A DNA stretch of 64,000 nt. Source: Lasiosphaeria ovina. Lineage: Eukaryota > Ascomycota > Sordariomycetes > Sordariales > Lasiosphaeriaceae. Under the pieces are notes generated by a model. The model did not search any database and was not told where the DNA came from. It worked only from the letters and a program-made list of their open reading frames with translations. Positions 52,382 to 63,399 of this stretch are shown here, piece after piece. How positions within the stretch are numbered: position 1 is the first letter of the stretch; each line of letters starts with the position of its first letter. The position numbers and the translations under genes were made by a program. Location of the stretch: the NCBI GenBank assembly GCA_033439765.1, contig JAULSN010000003.1, positions 1,364,001-1,428,000 of the forward strand, read 5' to 3'.

Positions 52382-54087
52382 TTATGTTGTAAATAGCTCA
52401 ACACAATCGAAAATCTATTCCAGGTATTAGCAAATGGCAAAGGAGCTAGATAGTCAACACGGATGGACTGGGAGGAATTAACTTACGAAGTTGGGGCTCA
52501 AAAAGGTGGTGCCGCTACTTCCCGACAGTGAGCTAATGGTGATGGTGTTGCTGCCGACGACGAGCTTGCCGGAAGGAATGTTCACTTCGTAAATCTCGCC
52601 GTAGCCCCTGTATGCGCCGCGAGTGACACCTCGGCTGTCGATCTTGTTTGGAGCGTCAGGCACCGGCCCAGCCCAGCCGTTGACCGTCGCCTGGGGACGG
52701 CTGCCTGCAAAGCTGAGCGTTGTGGCGATGCGTAGCGTTGCAGCCCCCGGTGCGCTCCCCAGAGTGAATTTAATTGTCACGGGGCTGTTGGCGCTCTGGA
52801 AAACGGCCATGGGGAAGTCTGAGAGAGACGAGCTGCCAACGGTATATGTCAACGGGCCCCAGCTGCTCATTCGGCTGTCTGACAGGTGCATGCGGAGGAA
52901 CTTGTCCGCGTTCCGGAAGCCAGTTGGCTGGCCGTCGTACTCGCCAATCTTGAAGACGGACTTGGAGGCGGGTTTGAAGGTGCTGGCAATGTTGCGGTAG
53001 TGGCCCTTCCGGCCAAGACGGTAACTGAGGTACTGGCAATCTTGAATTCGGTCTGGTACAGCACCATTGTATAGGTACCCGGCTTCATCGGAGGCGACGT
53101 AAAGGACGCGCCGGAGCCTGTCTTGGCCCAGTACTGAGCCGCGTTATTGTAAAAATGAACTACGCCCTTCAAATTGCTGGGCACGCCGGTTGCCGTGCCA
53201 GAGACCGTTCCGCGACCTGATGAGGGAACATAGCCCGTCACCCCGAGCTCTCCGAACCAAGAGACGTCCACGCCCTTCACGCCAGGGACCCCAGAGCGCG
53301 AGAATTGCATCAGATAGGGCCCATGCAGGCCGGTACGGTACGCCTCGGTCTGCACATGGCCGCTGTTCATGTAGTTGTAGAGATTGGTGGACGCGCCGGC
53401 ATTGTTGGAGTTGATATCGCGGAAGAATGGGCCGCCCGACGAAGACTCTTGCTGGGGCGTCATGATGCATACGTGTATCACATCGCCTCCGCCATAGACG
53501 CAATGCGAGTCCTCGTCGATGAAGCGTGTGGACGAGTAGAATTTGGAGCGTGTCTGGCCGTTGACAATGTAAACATCTGAGCTCTCGACCGCCGAGCTGG
53601 CGCCATTGGTGTTTGAAACATCTCCATATGGATATTCGCTAGGCAGCTTGTCTGGCAGCAAACGAGCGATGAACCGAAGTTCCCCAATCGATGGCTCGAC
53701 CGTGATGTACGTCGCCAGGTAAATGGTGCTGTCCCCCTCGCGGACCACCGTGTAATGCGTCAAGGTGCTGGTCACGCAGGTGATTTTGATGTACTTGGAC
53801 GAGCCAGATATCTGGCTTATGGAAACGGTCGCCAAGCCGAGGCCCGAGTTGACGTGTGTGCCGGTGCTGGCATACTGAAGCTCGGTGCCGCGGTATTTGA
53901 TTGACTTGATGTCACAACTCGACTGGCTCACGGAGAAAACCAGTGTATTGGCTGAGCCAGCATCAACAACGTAGTTGCCACCAGACGACGTATACCCAAA
54001 CGCACAGAGCGTACCACGGGCGAGGAAGGCCGTGAAGAGAACGACAGACAGCATTTTTGCCCTTAGGGTGTGCATTGTCTTCACCAA
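52382..54087 (-). pseudogene. Rhamnogalacturonan lyase (PL4, rhgB-like) with one frameshift
   Basis: Would cleave the rhamnogalacturonan I backbone of pectin by beta-elimination. A signal peptide (core [17 protein letters not shown]) leads into the PL4 catalytic domain ([15 protein letters not shown] through EYPYGDV, RSKFYSS and GPFFRDIN). An FnIII-like domain follows (YKTGSG-type segment ending [17 protein letters not shown]), then a C-terminal jelly roll with [21 protein letters not shown] and [19 protein letters not shown]. The frame changes near 52990: after [10 protein letters not shown] the protein continues in another frame as NIASTFKP. Exon lengths (54087-52487 and 52414-52382) sum to one base less than a multiple of three, which fits a single-base deletion. 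The last small exon (IFDCVELFTT) is intact, so the rest of the gene looks healthy. This may be a very recent pseudogene or a sequence error. Confidence 0.85.
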
Positions 54088-55435
54088 GTTGTCTGTTGGT
54101 ACCTAGGTAATTAGCCAGGTATGGATAGGTACTCACGCTCACTCTGGAAGTGGCACAACGGTAAGCACCGGGATGCTGGACAAATGACCATTGCAGCTTC
54201 ATCTTTAAGTGCCTACCCAAGCTGGCAATTACCTAGCCGGCCCCGGTTCGGTAGACCTGTATCAAAAATCCTAGCAGCGCTGGAGTTCAAGCCGGACCTC
54301 TTGTTCTCAGTTCCGGGCAGACAACGACGCTGCCAGGCCCGTTTAATTAAACCACCACATCTCATTGGCGGAACTCAGCTTGAGCCATAATCCGTATTTC
54401 AAAAAACCGGGACAAACGGACCTTTGTGTCCCAACCGAGACGGGCAGGCCTTTGAGGTAGCATCCAGCGGAGCGGGTGGGTTCTTGGAGAAGTTGGTGTG
54501 TTTTGCATACAGCCAAGACGGCGCCTCGCTGCCGACGGTTTCAGGTTCCGAAGATCAGAGCGAACAGGTGACGCCGCAACAGGCTTGCCGACATGGACAT
54601 GCTCCTTCGTCATCGTTAATCGACAAGTCGTATTATACAAGAAAGGATTCAGAACAACTTGAAGTCAAGCTGGGCCACGGAACATCGGACAGTCAGTAGC
54701 TGGACCAAGATCCCGCATATCCGGTAGGCGCTCTGTAGTCGACCTCATGATTTATTTTGGGCAGTAGGCAGCGACACAACCCCGGGTCTGTGGCCGTTAC
54801 CTGGCCGCGTTAACTCCACATCGCCCCCCTTTTGAAAGGCATAAGGAGGCTAATGGCTTACAGAAAGGCATATACATGTCAACGCCGATATCAGGTAGCA
54901 AGCTGGGAGCGAAAGTGAAAGACATGCGCGAAGTTGATTTTTTTACAGCTCTCAGTTGGTTCCAATCCCATAGCCAAGGGGAACTCCGTAGGGCTGCACC
55001 CAGGACTGCACGATGCCCGTAGATCTTGGGTCTACAAGAAGGGCCTTAGGTCGTGGGATACATGCTGGCGGTGTGGCCAAACTTTGCGAGGTTGGCTGCC
55101 AAAATCGGATCTGAAGAAGGCTATGCTCACAGCCAAATTTTCTCGTGCCTGGATCTTTGGTGCTCTCCAGCGAATGCGGACGTGTTTCCCCCGAACATGG
55201 CAGTAACCCTAGGTTGCGGGGAGGGTTGTAAAAACCGATAAAGCCACGCCGTTGTGTGAGATTCTGCGCAAGGCAAGACTCATGATACCGTTCTACCGAA
55301 CTCCCATCCATTGATATATCCCACAGCTCCTTCGCCGCAGGTCAACCTGGCAATGCTCCAAAACAAGACCGACCGAGATATGGCGTGGTTAACTCCTAGC
55401 ATCCCCTTCCCCACTCTCTCGCGAATCCAGCATGT
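54088..55435. other. Intergenic, no gene seen
   Basis: About 1.35 kb upstream of the PL4 gene and downstream of RPS28. ORFs are short and overlap on both strands. Confidence 0.5.
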
Positions 55436-55761
55436 TTATCTCAGGCGGCGAGCCTCGCGTTCGGATTCTAGGAGAACCAGGATGTCATTCTCGCGCACTA
55501 CATAAATCGGTTAGCATATGCCACTCCCCCGCCCAGAAAATACAGTGCATACCTGGGCCCTTGACGTTTCGGATGATGGAACGGGTCTCGTCGTCCATGA
55601 ACTCGACGCGGACCTGGGTGACGCCACCACGAGAACCTATTTTTTGGCTGTCAGCGAGGACAATTCGGGCGTTAGGGACGCTGATGGGCGGCTTTCGTAC
55701 CGGTGCGGCCGAGAACTCGGGTGACCTTGACAAGCTTGACGGGGGCCTTGGAAGAATCCAT
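55436..55761 (-). CDS. RPS28: 40S ribosomal protein S28 (eS28)
   Basis: Small-subunit ribosomal protein near the mRNA exit. Minus-strand exons 55761-55701, 55636-55553 and 55497-55436 give 68 aa, the full usual length. The protein starts [21 protein letters not shown], continues [20 protein letters not shown] and ends [12 protein letters not shown], matching the highly conserved eS28 sequence. Two introns break it, both with clear GT-AG ends. The start is fixed by the conserved N-terminus. Confidence 0.98.
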
Positions 55762-57021
55762 TTCTGCAACTGTGTGATGACGAGTCGTCGAAGTTCGGGC
55801 GCAGGGTCGAGATTCGGAGCGTTGCGTCGAGGATTGAGGATTGAAGAGGTGCAAAAAATCACCAAAATCAAAGTGTGGGGAGCCAAATCTGCAGGGCTTC
55901 CGGAGCCCTATAATTTCCATTCCGAGTGGCAACAGGTACGTGGGTACTTGCCAGCTGCCCAACTGTCGGTTGCCCCACCGCCACCAAATCGGGATTTCAG
56001 GCTCCACCTTTATCGAACTGTGGGGGCATGTGCGCAGCGGCGCAGCCCGCCCTTGACCTTTGACTCTTCTGTTGCACATTCGGTTCACATTAGTCGCGGT
56101 ACCACGAGTTCGTGCTTCCACCTACGAATACCCGAGACACTTGTTTTTGTAAGCTCGCATTCCAGGCTTCTCTGTACCCCGTGTCTAACTGGTGCCTAAG
56201 TTCATAGGCTAAACCGACAGGGCAAATTATTAGACAAAGTAGGCGGCGAGGTTGGTTTCTTCAGGATCTGGCATCTGCATACTTCAACATGCTACTTTGC
56301 TAAGGAGTACTCGCCAATTGCTAGACAGAGGTGACCCAGACTAAGGAGTCTTTTGCGGTACACATACCCGGATAGATCAGACTCTTCTGAATTCAGCCTA
56401 GGTAAGTTGGAACTGATTGATCTGGCTTCAAGTTCTGTTCTCGGCCATGCTCACCCCCGCTCATGAGATTTACCTCGGCATACAATGACCCAAGAGCTAG
56501 CCCCACAAATCCTCACATTGCACGACATAGGAACAGATGGCACCACTATTAGGGTCCAAGAACCGGATATTGAGAATCGAGTGATCCCAAAGGAAGTTTG
56601 GAAATACCAAGTTCTCTGGCAGTATCAGCCTATTATGAACGTAAGACTCGCCAACAATTTTAGGCAGTTTAAGTAAACTACCAAAGATTAAAGCATCTCG
56701 ATCTGGTTTTGAAAACCAAAAAATGAATTCTGTTCACAATGTCAAAAACGTCAACCTGCGCTATAGTGCGCGCAACACTGAGGACTAGCACGGGTTTTGA
56801 CGAATAAAGCAAGCGCTAAAGAGGGCGATAGGGCTTTGGTGTTCTAATTACAAGAGACCTCCGGATTTCTATATTAAGCCTAAACGCAATTACCATATGT
56901 GCCTTTTATACTATGACCTACAGTCTAAGCAGACGTTTCTGACAGCCCGAACAGACTTCCTCATGTTTATGTTGCAACTACTTGCTAACTGTTGACTTTA
57001 GTTTGTTTCGAGGCCACTACA
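55762..57021. other. Intergenic: RPS28 promoter and GH71 upstream region
   Basis: 1.26 kb between divergent genes. A GCTAACT...TTTAG stretch near 56984-57001 looks like a branch site and acceptor, so the GH71 mRNA may have an intron in its 5' UTR. No other gene seen. Confidence 0.5.
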
Positions 57022-58783
57022 ATGGAGCTTCTCGCCAAATTCAAGGATTTCAGACAGAGGAACTCATCCTCAAAGTCAAAGTCAGGACGGAAAGTGTTCG
57101 CCCACTACATGGTAAAATATTTGCCGAGCGCCCAGTGGGTTGTTACACGAGCGTGTTTAGCTTACTTCTGTCCAAATAGGTAGGTATAATCTGCGACCAA
57201 TCGTTGGGACAGTGGCACCATGATATCATGATGGCTAAAGACGCCGGCATTGATGGTTTTGCCCTAAATGTTGGCCCTTCTGACCCTTGGACCAACACAC
57301 AGCTGAGGCAGGCATATCTTGCAGCTGACCAGGCACAAGATTTTGTTCTGTTTATTTCATTTGAGTACACAAGCCCATTCCTTTCCGGCCAACTTCCATT
57401 TCCAACTCTTCTCGTGCCTGTACCAGGTTCAGGAACTTCACGTGATGGCAGCTTACTTCCTTTCTCTATTTAGCATGGCCGCCGGCCAATGGCCAGTCTT
57501 TCAGGTGGTTGACTTGATCAACGAGTACAAGTCGTTCACTGCACAGATGACCGTCGATGGATTGCCATTGGTATCAACATTTGAAGGCCCGGGATGGGCC
57601 GAGAACTGGAGTACAGTTCGCAACCAGACTGGCGGTATTTTCCTCATTCCAGACTGGTCCAGTCTGGGGCCGTATGGAGTTGGCCAGAAGTTGAATACCA
57701 TCGACGGGGCATGTGAGTAGACTCCTGCCATCTGCCCTGTAACAGATACGCCCCCATGCTTACTCCAGCCAGTCTCCTGGGATGCGTGGCCAAAGGCTGG
57801 CCACAGCCAGGTTTCAGTGACGGAGGACTTGATATATAAGAGTCAACTAAACGGCAAAAAGTATATGATGGGGGTCAGCCCCTACTTCTACACCAGTATG
57901 TCTGAAAGCTCGGCAATTGTTTGTTGTATAGATGGTGCTGACATGCGGGCAGATCTGCCCCAATGGAGCAAGAATTGGTATTGCCCCAGTCACTCTCTGT
58001 GGTATGACCGGTGGCAGCAGGTTTTGGAAATAATGCCGGACTTTGTTCAAATCATCACTTGTACGTTCGGCGTCAGCCTCCACCATATATCGTTTCAATA
58101 TGCTCACACGAGAACAAAATTCCAACCAGGGAACGACTATGGCGAGTCAAGCTACATCTGCGACACTGTGGCGGATCAAGTCGTTAGGGGGGCGGACAAA
58201 TATGTCACGGGCTACTCGCATTCGGCGTTTAGAGCTGTTTTGCCCTTCTTCATTGCCGCATACAAAGCTGGGTCGTCCAGATTTGATTTTCAGGGAGGCG
58301 ACGTCGCAATTGCTTGGTATCGCACAACTCCTGCCAAGGCTGGAGCTGACGGAGGTGAGTCTGTCTGATATGTCACTCTAACCAACTTTCAAGCTGTGCA
58401 CGAAGACTGAACAGCAGAAAGGCACCTGCTGGGGACAAGGCGGCACGGATTCGGCCGCAAACGGGGCAAAGGACGTGGTTTCAATCATGGCAGCTACCAA
58501 AGGCACAATTTCCGTCACAGTTGCTATCGGAGGTCGTAAAACCACCTTCGAGGCTAAGAGCGAAACAGGGGTCTCGTATTTTGAGATGCCGTTCGACTGC
58601 CGAACACTAGGCCCTGTAACGATCACGCTGAATGGAATAACAACAGAGGGCCCGCCAATCACGAACGAATGCCACGAGGGTCAAGTAAGTGACCACTGGC
58701 GCAAAATATGAACTGCCTTTTTTCCAGAACACTAATTTTTATAGGTCAATTTCAACGCGGTTGTAATTCAAGCCTGCACGTAA
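57022..58783 (+). CDS. GH71 alpha-1,3-glucanase, non-secreted form
   Basis: Predicted alpha-1,3-glucan hydrolase. Eight exons: 57022-57111, 57180-57364, 57474-57712, 57773-57895, 57953-58060, 58130-58354, 58422-58684 and 58745-58783, giving 423 aa with no in-frame stops. The start MELLAKFKDFRQRN has no signal peptide; it leads into VFAHYMVGII, GIDGFALNVG, FSWDAWPKAG, YTNLPQWSKNW, LWYDRWQQ and TWNDYGESSY. The C-terminal beta domain has AKDVVSIMAATKGTISV and NFNAVVI. It lacks the linker and cysteine-rich repeats of the secreted paralogue at 6770. This resembles the cytosolic Agn2-type enzymes used for spore-wall breakdown in fission yeast. Acceptor choices at 57773 and 58422 were set by the family sequence. 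Confidence 0.9.
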
Positions 58784-59441
58784 GGGTGATACGGCGCTAT
58801 CGTAGGATTTCCAAGGGCAAAACTACTACACATGTTGTTTGCTATTAGCCTATCACAATGTCGATTCAGGGAGTGGTCCGGGGTAACCCATACGTACCTA
58901 GAGGTACCTACTAGCGGAAAAGATAATTATGTGCTCGTCCGGTCTATCAAGCCAACTTGTGTATACCACTTTGTGGAAGAGCTGCTAATCGATTTCAACA
59001 TGGAATCTTAAGCATTATGTTGGAAGTAGAGTTTTCAAGAAAAGGCGGGCGGGTTTGTTTCAAGGTACGATACTAAGGTATTCTCCGTACGTCTTCCATT
59101 GTTGCCTCGGTATTGTTGCCTGTTCCCGTATGTGTGCCGAATTACGGATAATACAGTGCATATCGGTCAGGCACGGTGTGGTGCCAACTGGAAACTAGCG
59201 CAGGATCGCGGCCCCAGTCAGTCAACGACGTCACAGCGCGCAGCGACGCCTAGGTTTCCTCTGAACTCCCGTCCGCAACCGCAACCGCAACCGCAACCGG
59301 CACCCTAACTTCCCAATTTGCGCGTCATGCTATTTACTGCGCCTGGGAACTACGCTGAAAATTTCCTGGCGGTAGTAAGGTTGAGAATGCCGTGAGCGTC
59401 AGCTAACAACATAGTTTCGCAATAGCAGCTGCCACGGCGTC
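58784..59441. other. Intergenic: promoter of the ADCK-like gene
   Basis: About 660 bases. It contains the CCGCAA tandem repeat at 59273 but no gene. Confidence 0.5.
59273..59299. repeat. CCGCAA hexamer repeat
   Basis: About 4.5 head-to-tail copies of CCGCAA, about 140 bases upstream of the ADCK-like start. Confidence 0.75.
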
Positions 59442-61673
59442 ATGAGGCTGGTTCTCGCCTTGCGCCGCCTGCCTTCTCGCGCAGAAGTATCTTGGTGCCA
59501 TGCTCCACTGCCGAGTCCTTTGCGCGGCACGCTCCGACCCTCCCGGGCGTCCTTGCACACTGTTCTCTCTCGAAGCGCCGCGCGCTCCCGACCTCGATCA
59601 TGGCCTCCTGGGCGTGTCGCGTCCCGGACACTGATGGCAGCCGCCAATGTCGCATTGGCGGCTGCCGCTTTCGTTGAACTTACCGAGGAGAAAAATACGG
59701 GCCCCGAAGAGACGACCGAGAAGCGCATGCTTCAGGTCTCGCGGGAGGAGATTAGGAAGACGGTTCGCGACAGTGACACTGGGTTGACTCGGGCTCGGCA
59801 CCAGGTCGTTCTGTTTCTAGACCTTTACATATGGGAACCAATCTGCACCGGCATCCGCTTCTTGCAGCTAGCCGCCATATTTGTGCCTGTCATACTCACG
59901 GTGCCGGCCATTTGGATTGGCAGGCGTCAGCCGCCGCGAGAAAATGAACGATCGGGGACGCTGTGGTGGTATGGATTTCTAGTCAAAGCCATGGAGTGGG
60001 CAGGCCCAGCCTTCATCAAAGTAAGGCCGCAACCTGCCCCAAGAGCTAGGTTTCGTTGCTGACCACATGTCCATTCTTAGCTTGGCCAATGGGGTGCCTC
60101 GAGGTCCGACATTTTCCCTACCGAGCTATGTGAAATCATGTCAAAGCTGCACACAGACGCCCCGGCACACTCTCTGCATGCCACGAAGCGCATCGTTCGA
60201 GCCGCTTTTGACGGTCGTAAATTTGACGAGATATTTGAGGAGTTTGAAGAGAGACCCCTTGGCGTTGGGGCTATTGCCCAGGTCTACAAGGCAAAGCTCA
60301 AGCCGGGACTGGCATCGCCTGGCGATGTTGATATACTTGATGATGTGAACGATCTCCGCCACAACGTCCGGAGGAATGTTGAGTCGGTCCTCAAGAGCAC
60401 TCCGAAAAGGGTTCCTTCGTCATATGTCGCTATCAAGGTACTTCATCCCGGAGTTGAACGAATAGTGAGGCGAGACCTTCGCATCATGCGGTTTTTTGCC
60501 TCTTTGCTCAACGCAATACCGACTATAGAGTGGCTTTCACTTCCTGACGAAGTTGACCAGTTTGGGGAGATGATGAAGCTGCAGCTCGACCTCCGCATCG
60601 AGGCAGCCAATTTGTCACTCTTTCGCAAGAACTTCAAGGATAGAACAACCGCTTGGTTTCCCTTTCCTCACACCGAATTCAGCACTCGGAACGTGCTTGT
60701 GGAGGAGTTCGCTCACGGCATTCCTCTGGCCGATTTCATGGCGAATGGCGGAGGCCCTTTCCAGCAAGACATCGCCTCCGAAGGTCTTGACGCTTTTCTC
60801 CGCATGCTTCTGTTGGATAACTTTGTACACGCCGACTTACATCCTGGGAACATCATGGTACGGTTCTACCAGTCTGAGCAGCCCAGCCTGAATCTCCGCC
60901 TACGCGGCAAGCGCGAAAGCCCGCCACCAGAACAGCAGGCAGATGTGACTGAGGAAGTCCTCTCTCGGCTACGTCCATACCGCGGCAAAAAAGAGCTTTG
61001 GGCGGCTGAGCTGGCCAAGATCGACCACGAGGGTTTTCGTCCCCAGTTGGTTTTCATTGACACGGGGCTCGTAACAGAACTCAATGCCACAAACAGACGG
61101 AATTTCTTGGACCTTTTCCGCGCCGTCGCCGAGTTTGATGGCTACAAGGCGGGCCATCTCATGTGCGAGCGGTGTCGACAGCCGGATGCCGTCCTCGACG
61201 AAGAGGTATTCTCCTTAAAGATGCAGCATCTCGTTTTAGGAGTAAAGAGCCAAACGCTTGCTCTCGGGAATATCAAGATCGCCGATATTTTACAACAGGT
61301 TCTAGGCATGGTGCGACAGCATCATGTCCGTATGGAAGGAGACTTCGTCAACGTGGTCATCAGCATCTTCCTGCTCGAGGGGATTGGACGCAGTCTGGAT
61401 CCAGATGTCGATCTGCTGAGCAGCTCCCTCCCGATACTGAGGCAGCTCGGCGCACAGAGCGGTAAAGACATGGTCAGGGAGGGCGATTTCTCCATGCTGA
61501 TGGTCTGGGTTGGCCTCGAAACGAGACGATTTATGCAAGCCAGCATTGAAGACGTGAGATCACCCCCCCCCCCCCCCCCTCTTACAAGCCGATTCAGTAA
61601 ATGGTCCTGACAAATTCTCAACTTCTAGGTCGAACGCTGCGTCAAGTACGATCTCCTGGCTCCGAATGTATAG
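59442..61673 (+). CDS. ABC1/ADCK-family (UbiB) atypical kinase-like protein, mitochondrial
   Basis: Member of the UbiB/ABC1 family, closest in layout to ADCK2/Mcp2-type mitochondrial proteins linked to lipid and coenzyme Q balance. Exons 59442-60020, 60081-61553 and 61629-61673 give 698 aa. The Arg/Ser-rich N-terminus without acids fits a mitochondrial targeting peptide, and a membrane segment lies near residue 140-160 (LQLAAIFVPVILTVPAIWI). Family motifs are KLGQWGASR (KxGQ, about residue 194), VAIKVLHPGV (about 308), HADLHPGNIMV (about 442) and VFIDTG (about 517). The second intron contains a run of 17 C just after its donor. Kinase activity in this family is atypical and is not claimed here. 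Confidence 0.93.
61563..61579. repeat. Poly-C run inside an intron
   Basis: 17 consecutive C starting ten bases into the second intron of the ADCK-like gene (61554-61628). Its length may be variable or mis-sequenced. Confidence 0.7.
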
Positions 61674-62281
61674 TTGTGTGTAGTGTAACCAGCCTGGCTG
61701 TACGTTATTCGACTACAGAGAGTGAGAACGATGTAGCATGGGATTTTGTGGATTCTCTCACAATAGACTAATAAGGACTGAAAGCCCGCGGTTCAGTTTA
61801 GTACCTAGAACGGCCAAACACGCGCATTCCGGGGAATTGGGTTGGGTATATTGCAAAGCTCTCCATAATTCGTTTTCCTATTTTGGAGTATCTAGGTTCG
61901 TTTTCCTATTTTGGAGTATCTAGGTGGGTAGGTGGTATGTAGATAAATATCATTAATGCAATAGAGAGCGGTCTCTTCACTTTTATTCCAAGGCGATAGC
62001 AGGAAGAATTGGTGGTAGGTGCCTTATCTTTGTATAGGTATGTAGATGAAGCGATAGGTACGGAGTACGGCGTCCCCACTTCATTTCGGCAAGGTGGGGT
62101 AGGAGTGATTCTCAGCTGGGAACACTGCGGCGTTCCCGCCGAAGCTTAAACAGGGCGCGACATCCTAAAAAACTTTATCATCCGAGGCCGTCTTTAACTT
62201 TGCTCGTGTCCCCACGCAACCATCTACTTCTTGTCGCCAGTAACTTCGCATTTGTCGTGATAACCCCATTAATCCGTCGCA
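61674..62281. other. Intergenic: heme lyase promoter
   Basis: About 600 bases, with the 28-base tandem duplication at 61869. No gene seen. Confidence 0.5.
61869..61924. repeat. 28-bp perfect tandem duplication
   Basis: Two adjacent identical 28-base units (61869-61896 and 61897-61924) beginning TTCGTTTTCC and ending TATCTAGG, about 360 bases upstream of the heme lyase start. Confidence 0.85.
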
Positions 62282-63399
62282 ATGGGCTGGTTTTGGGCCG
62301 ATGTAGCAGCCACTTCCTCGTCGCCATCGCAGCGTCCTGCTGTGCCAAGGCACTCTCAAGGCGCTGGAGATGGCTCGCCTCCAGTAAGTTTGGCCGCCAC
62401 GTCCCCAGCCAGATCCGGAACTCTGGCTAACTCGTCCTCCAGCCTAGCTGTCCTATGCATAAGCGCACTGCCGATGCTCTAAACTCCTCGTCATGCCAAC
62501 GGCCCGCGACTGCAGCACCCCCGTCATCCTGCCCAGTCCCGCATGGCGACCGCGGGGCCCTGGCGGAGCAACAGGAGTCGACCTTGTCGAAGCTCAACCC
62601 ACTCAACTACATGTTCCAGTCCATATCGCAAGCGCCAGCGCCTAATCAGACTCTGGCTCTTCCCACGTCGCGCGAGCCTTCGTCGATTCCTAAGGGCACT
62701 GGTGACGGTTATTGGGAGTATCCTTCGCCACAGCAGATGTACAACGCATTGCTGCGCAAGGGCCACACCGATACCGATATTACGGTAGTTGAGAGCATGG
62801 TTTCTGTCCACAATTTCTTGAATGAAGGCGCCTGGGCTGAGATTGTCGAATGGGAACGATGGTTTGGGAAAGGCCTCTGGCGAGGCTGGGAGATCAGCAA
62901 GCGCGGGGAGGAGAATGCGCCGATGGTATTGAGGAGATTGGAATCCCAGGAGGGCGGGTATCCAGAGCAGCCGAAACTAGTTCGTTTCCAAGGGAGGCCT
63001 CGGGAAATGACCCCCAAGGCGGCAATGTTGCAGATGGCGGGCTGGTTGTATCCGTCCAGGTTTGGGTGAGTGCGATGTGAAGCCCAAGACCGGGACAAAT
63101 GGCGGCCACTTTTGCGCTTGCGATGCTAATATTTAACTGCCAGAACCGAACCCCCCTTCGATCGCCACGACTGGTACGTGTCTCGAAACGTCAACGGCCA
63201 GACCAAAGAAGTGCGCTACGTGATCGACTACTACTCTGGTCCGCCGGAGGAGACTGGCGATCCTGTCTTCTTTCTTGACGTCCGGCCTGCCATCACACCG
63301 ACCGGGGCAGCAGAACGGCTGCTCCGATGGGGAGGAGATGTCTGGTGGAAAGCCTCTGGAGGCGAGGCTCGCTTTTCCAGCCCAGAAATCCGCAAATAA
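62282..63399 (+). CDS. CYC3: Holocytochrome c synthase (cytochrome c heme lyase)
   Basis: Attaches heme covalently to cytochrome c in the mitochondrial intermembrane space. Exons 62282-62383, 62443-63065 and 63144-63399 give 326 aa. Two Cys-Pro heme regulatory motifs lie in the N-terminal third: SCPMH (about residue 38) and SCPVPH (about residue 62). The lyase core contains [27 protein letters not shown] with the heme-binding His, [13 protein letters not shown], and the cytochrome-proximal [12 protein letters not shown] and [12 protein letters not shown]. The ending FLDVRPAI...[13 protein letters not shown] is typical. It could be the c or the c1 form (Cyt2); these are not separable by eye. 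Confidence 0.94.

Noticed and set aside
52970..53000. Small intron as an explanation of the PL4 frame change
   Set aside because: Conserved sequence runs up to both sides of the change with no room for donor, branch site and acceptor.
57022..58783. Second GH71 read as a broken gene
   Set aside because: Apparent stops fall in introns. With acceptors at 57773 and 58422, exon lengths sum to a multiple of three and the family sequence is restored.
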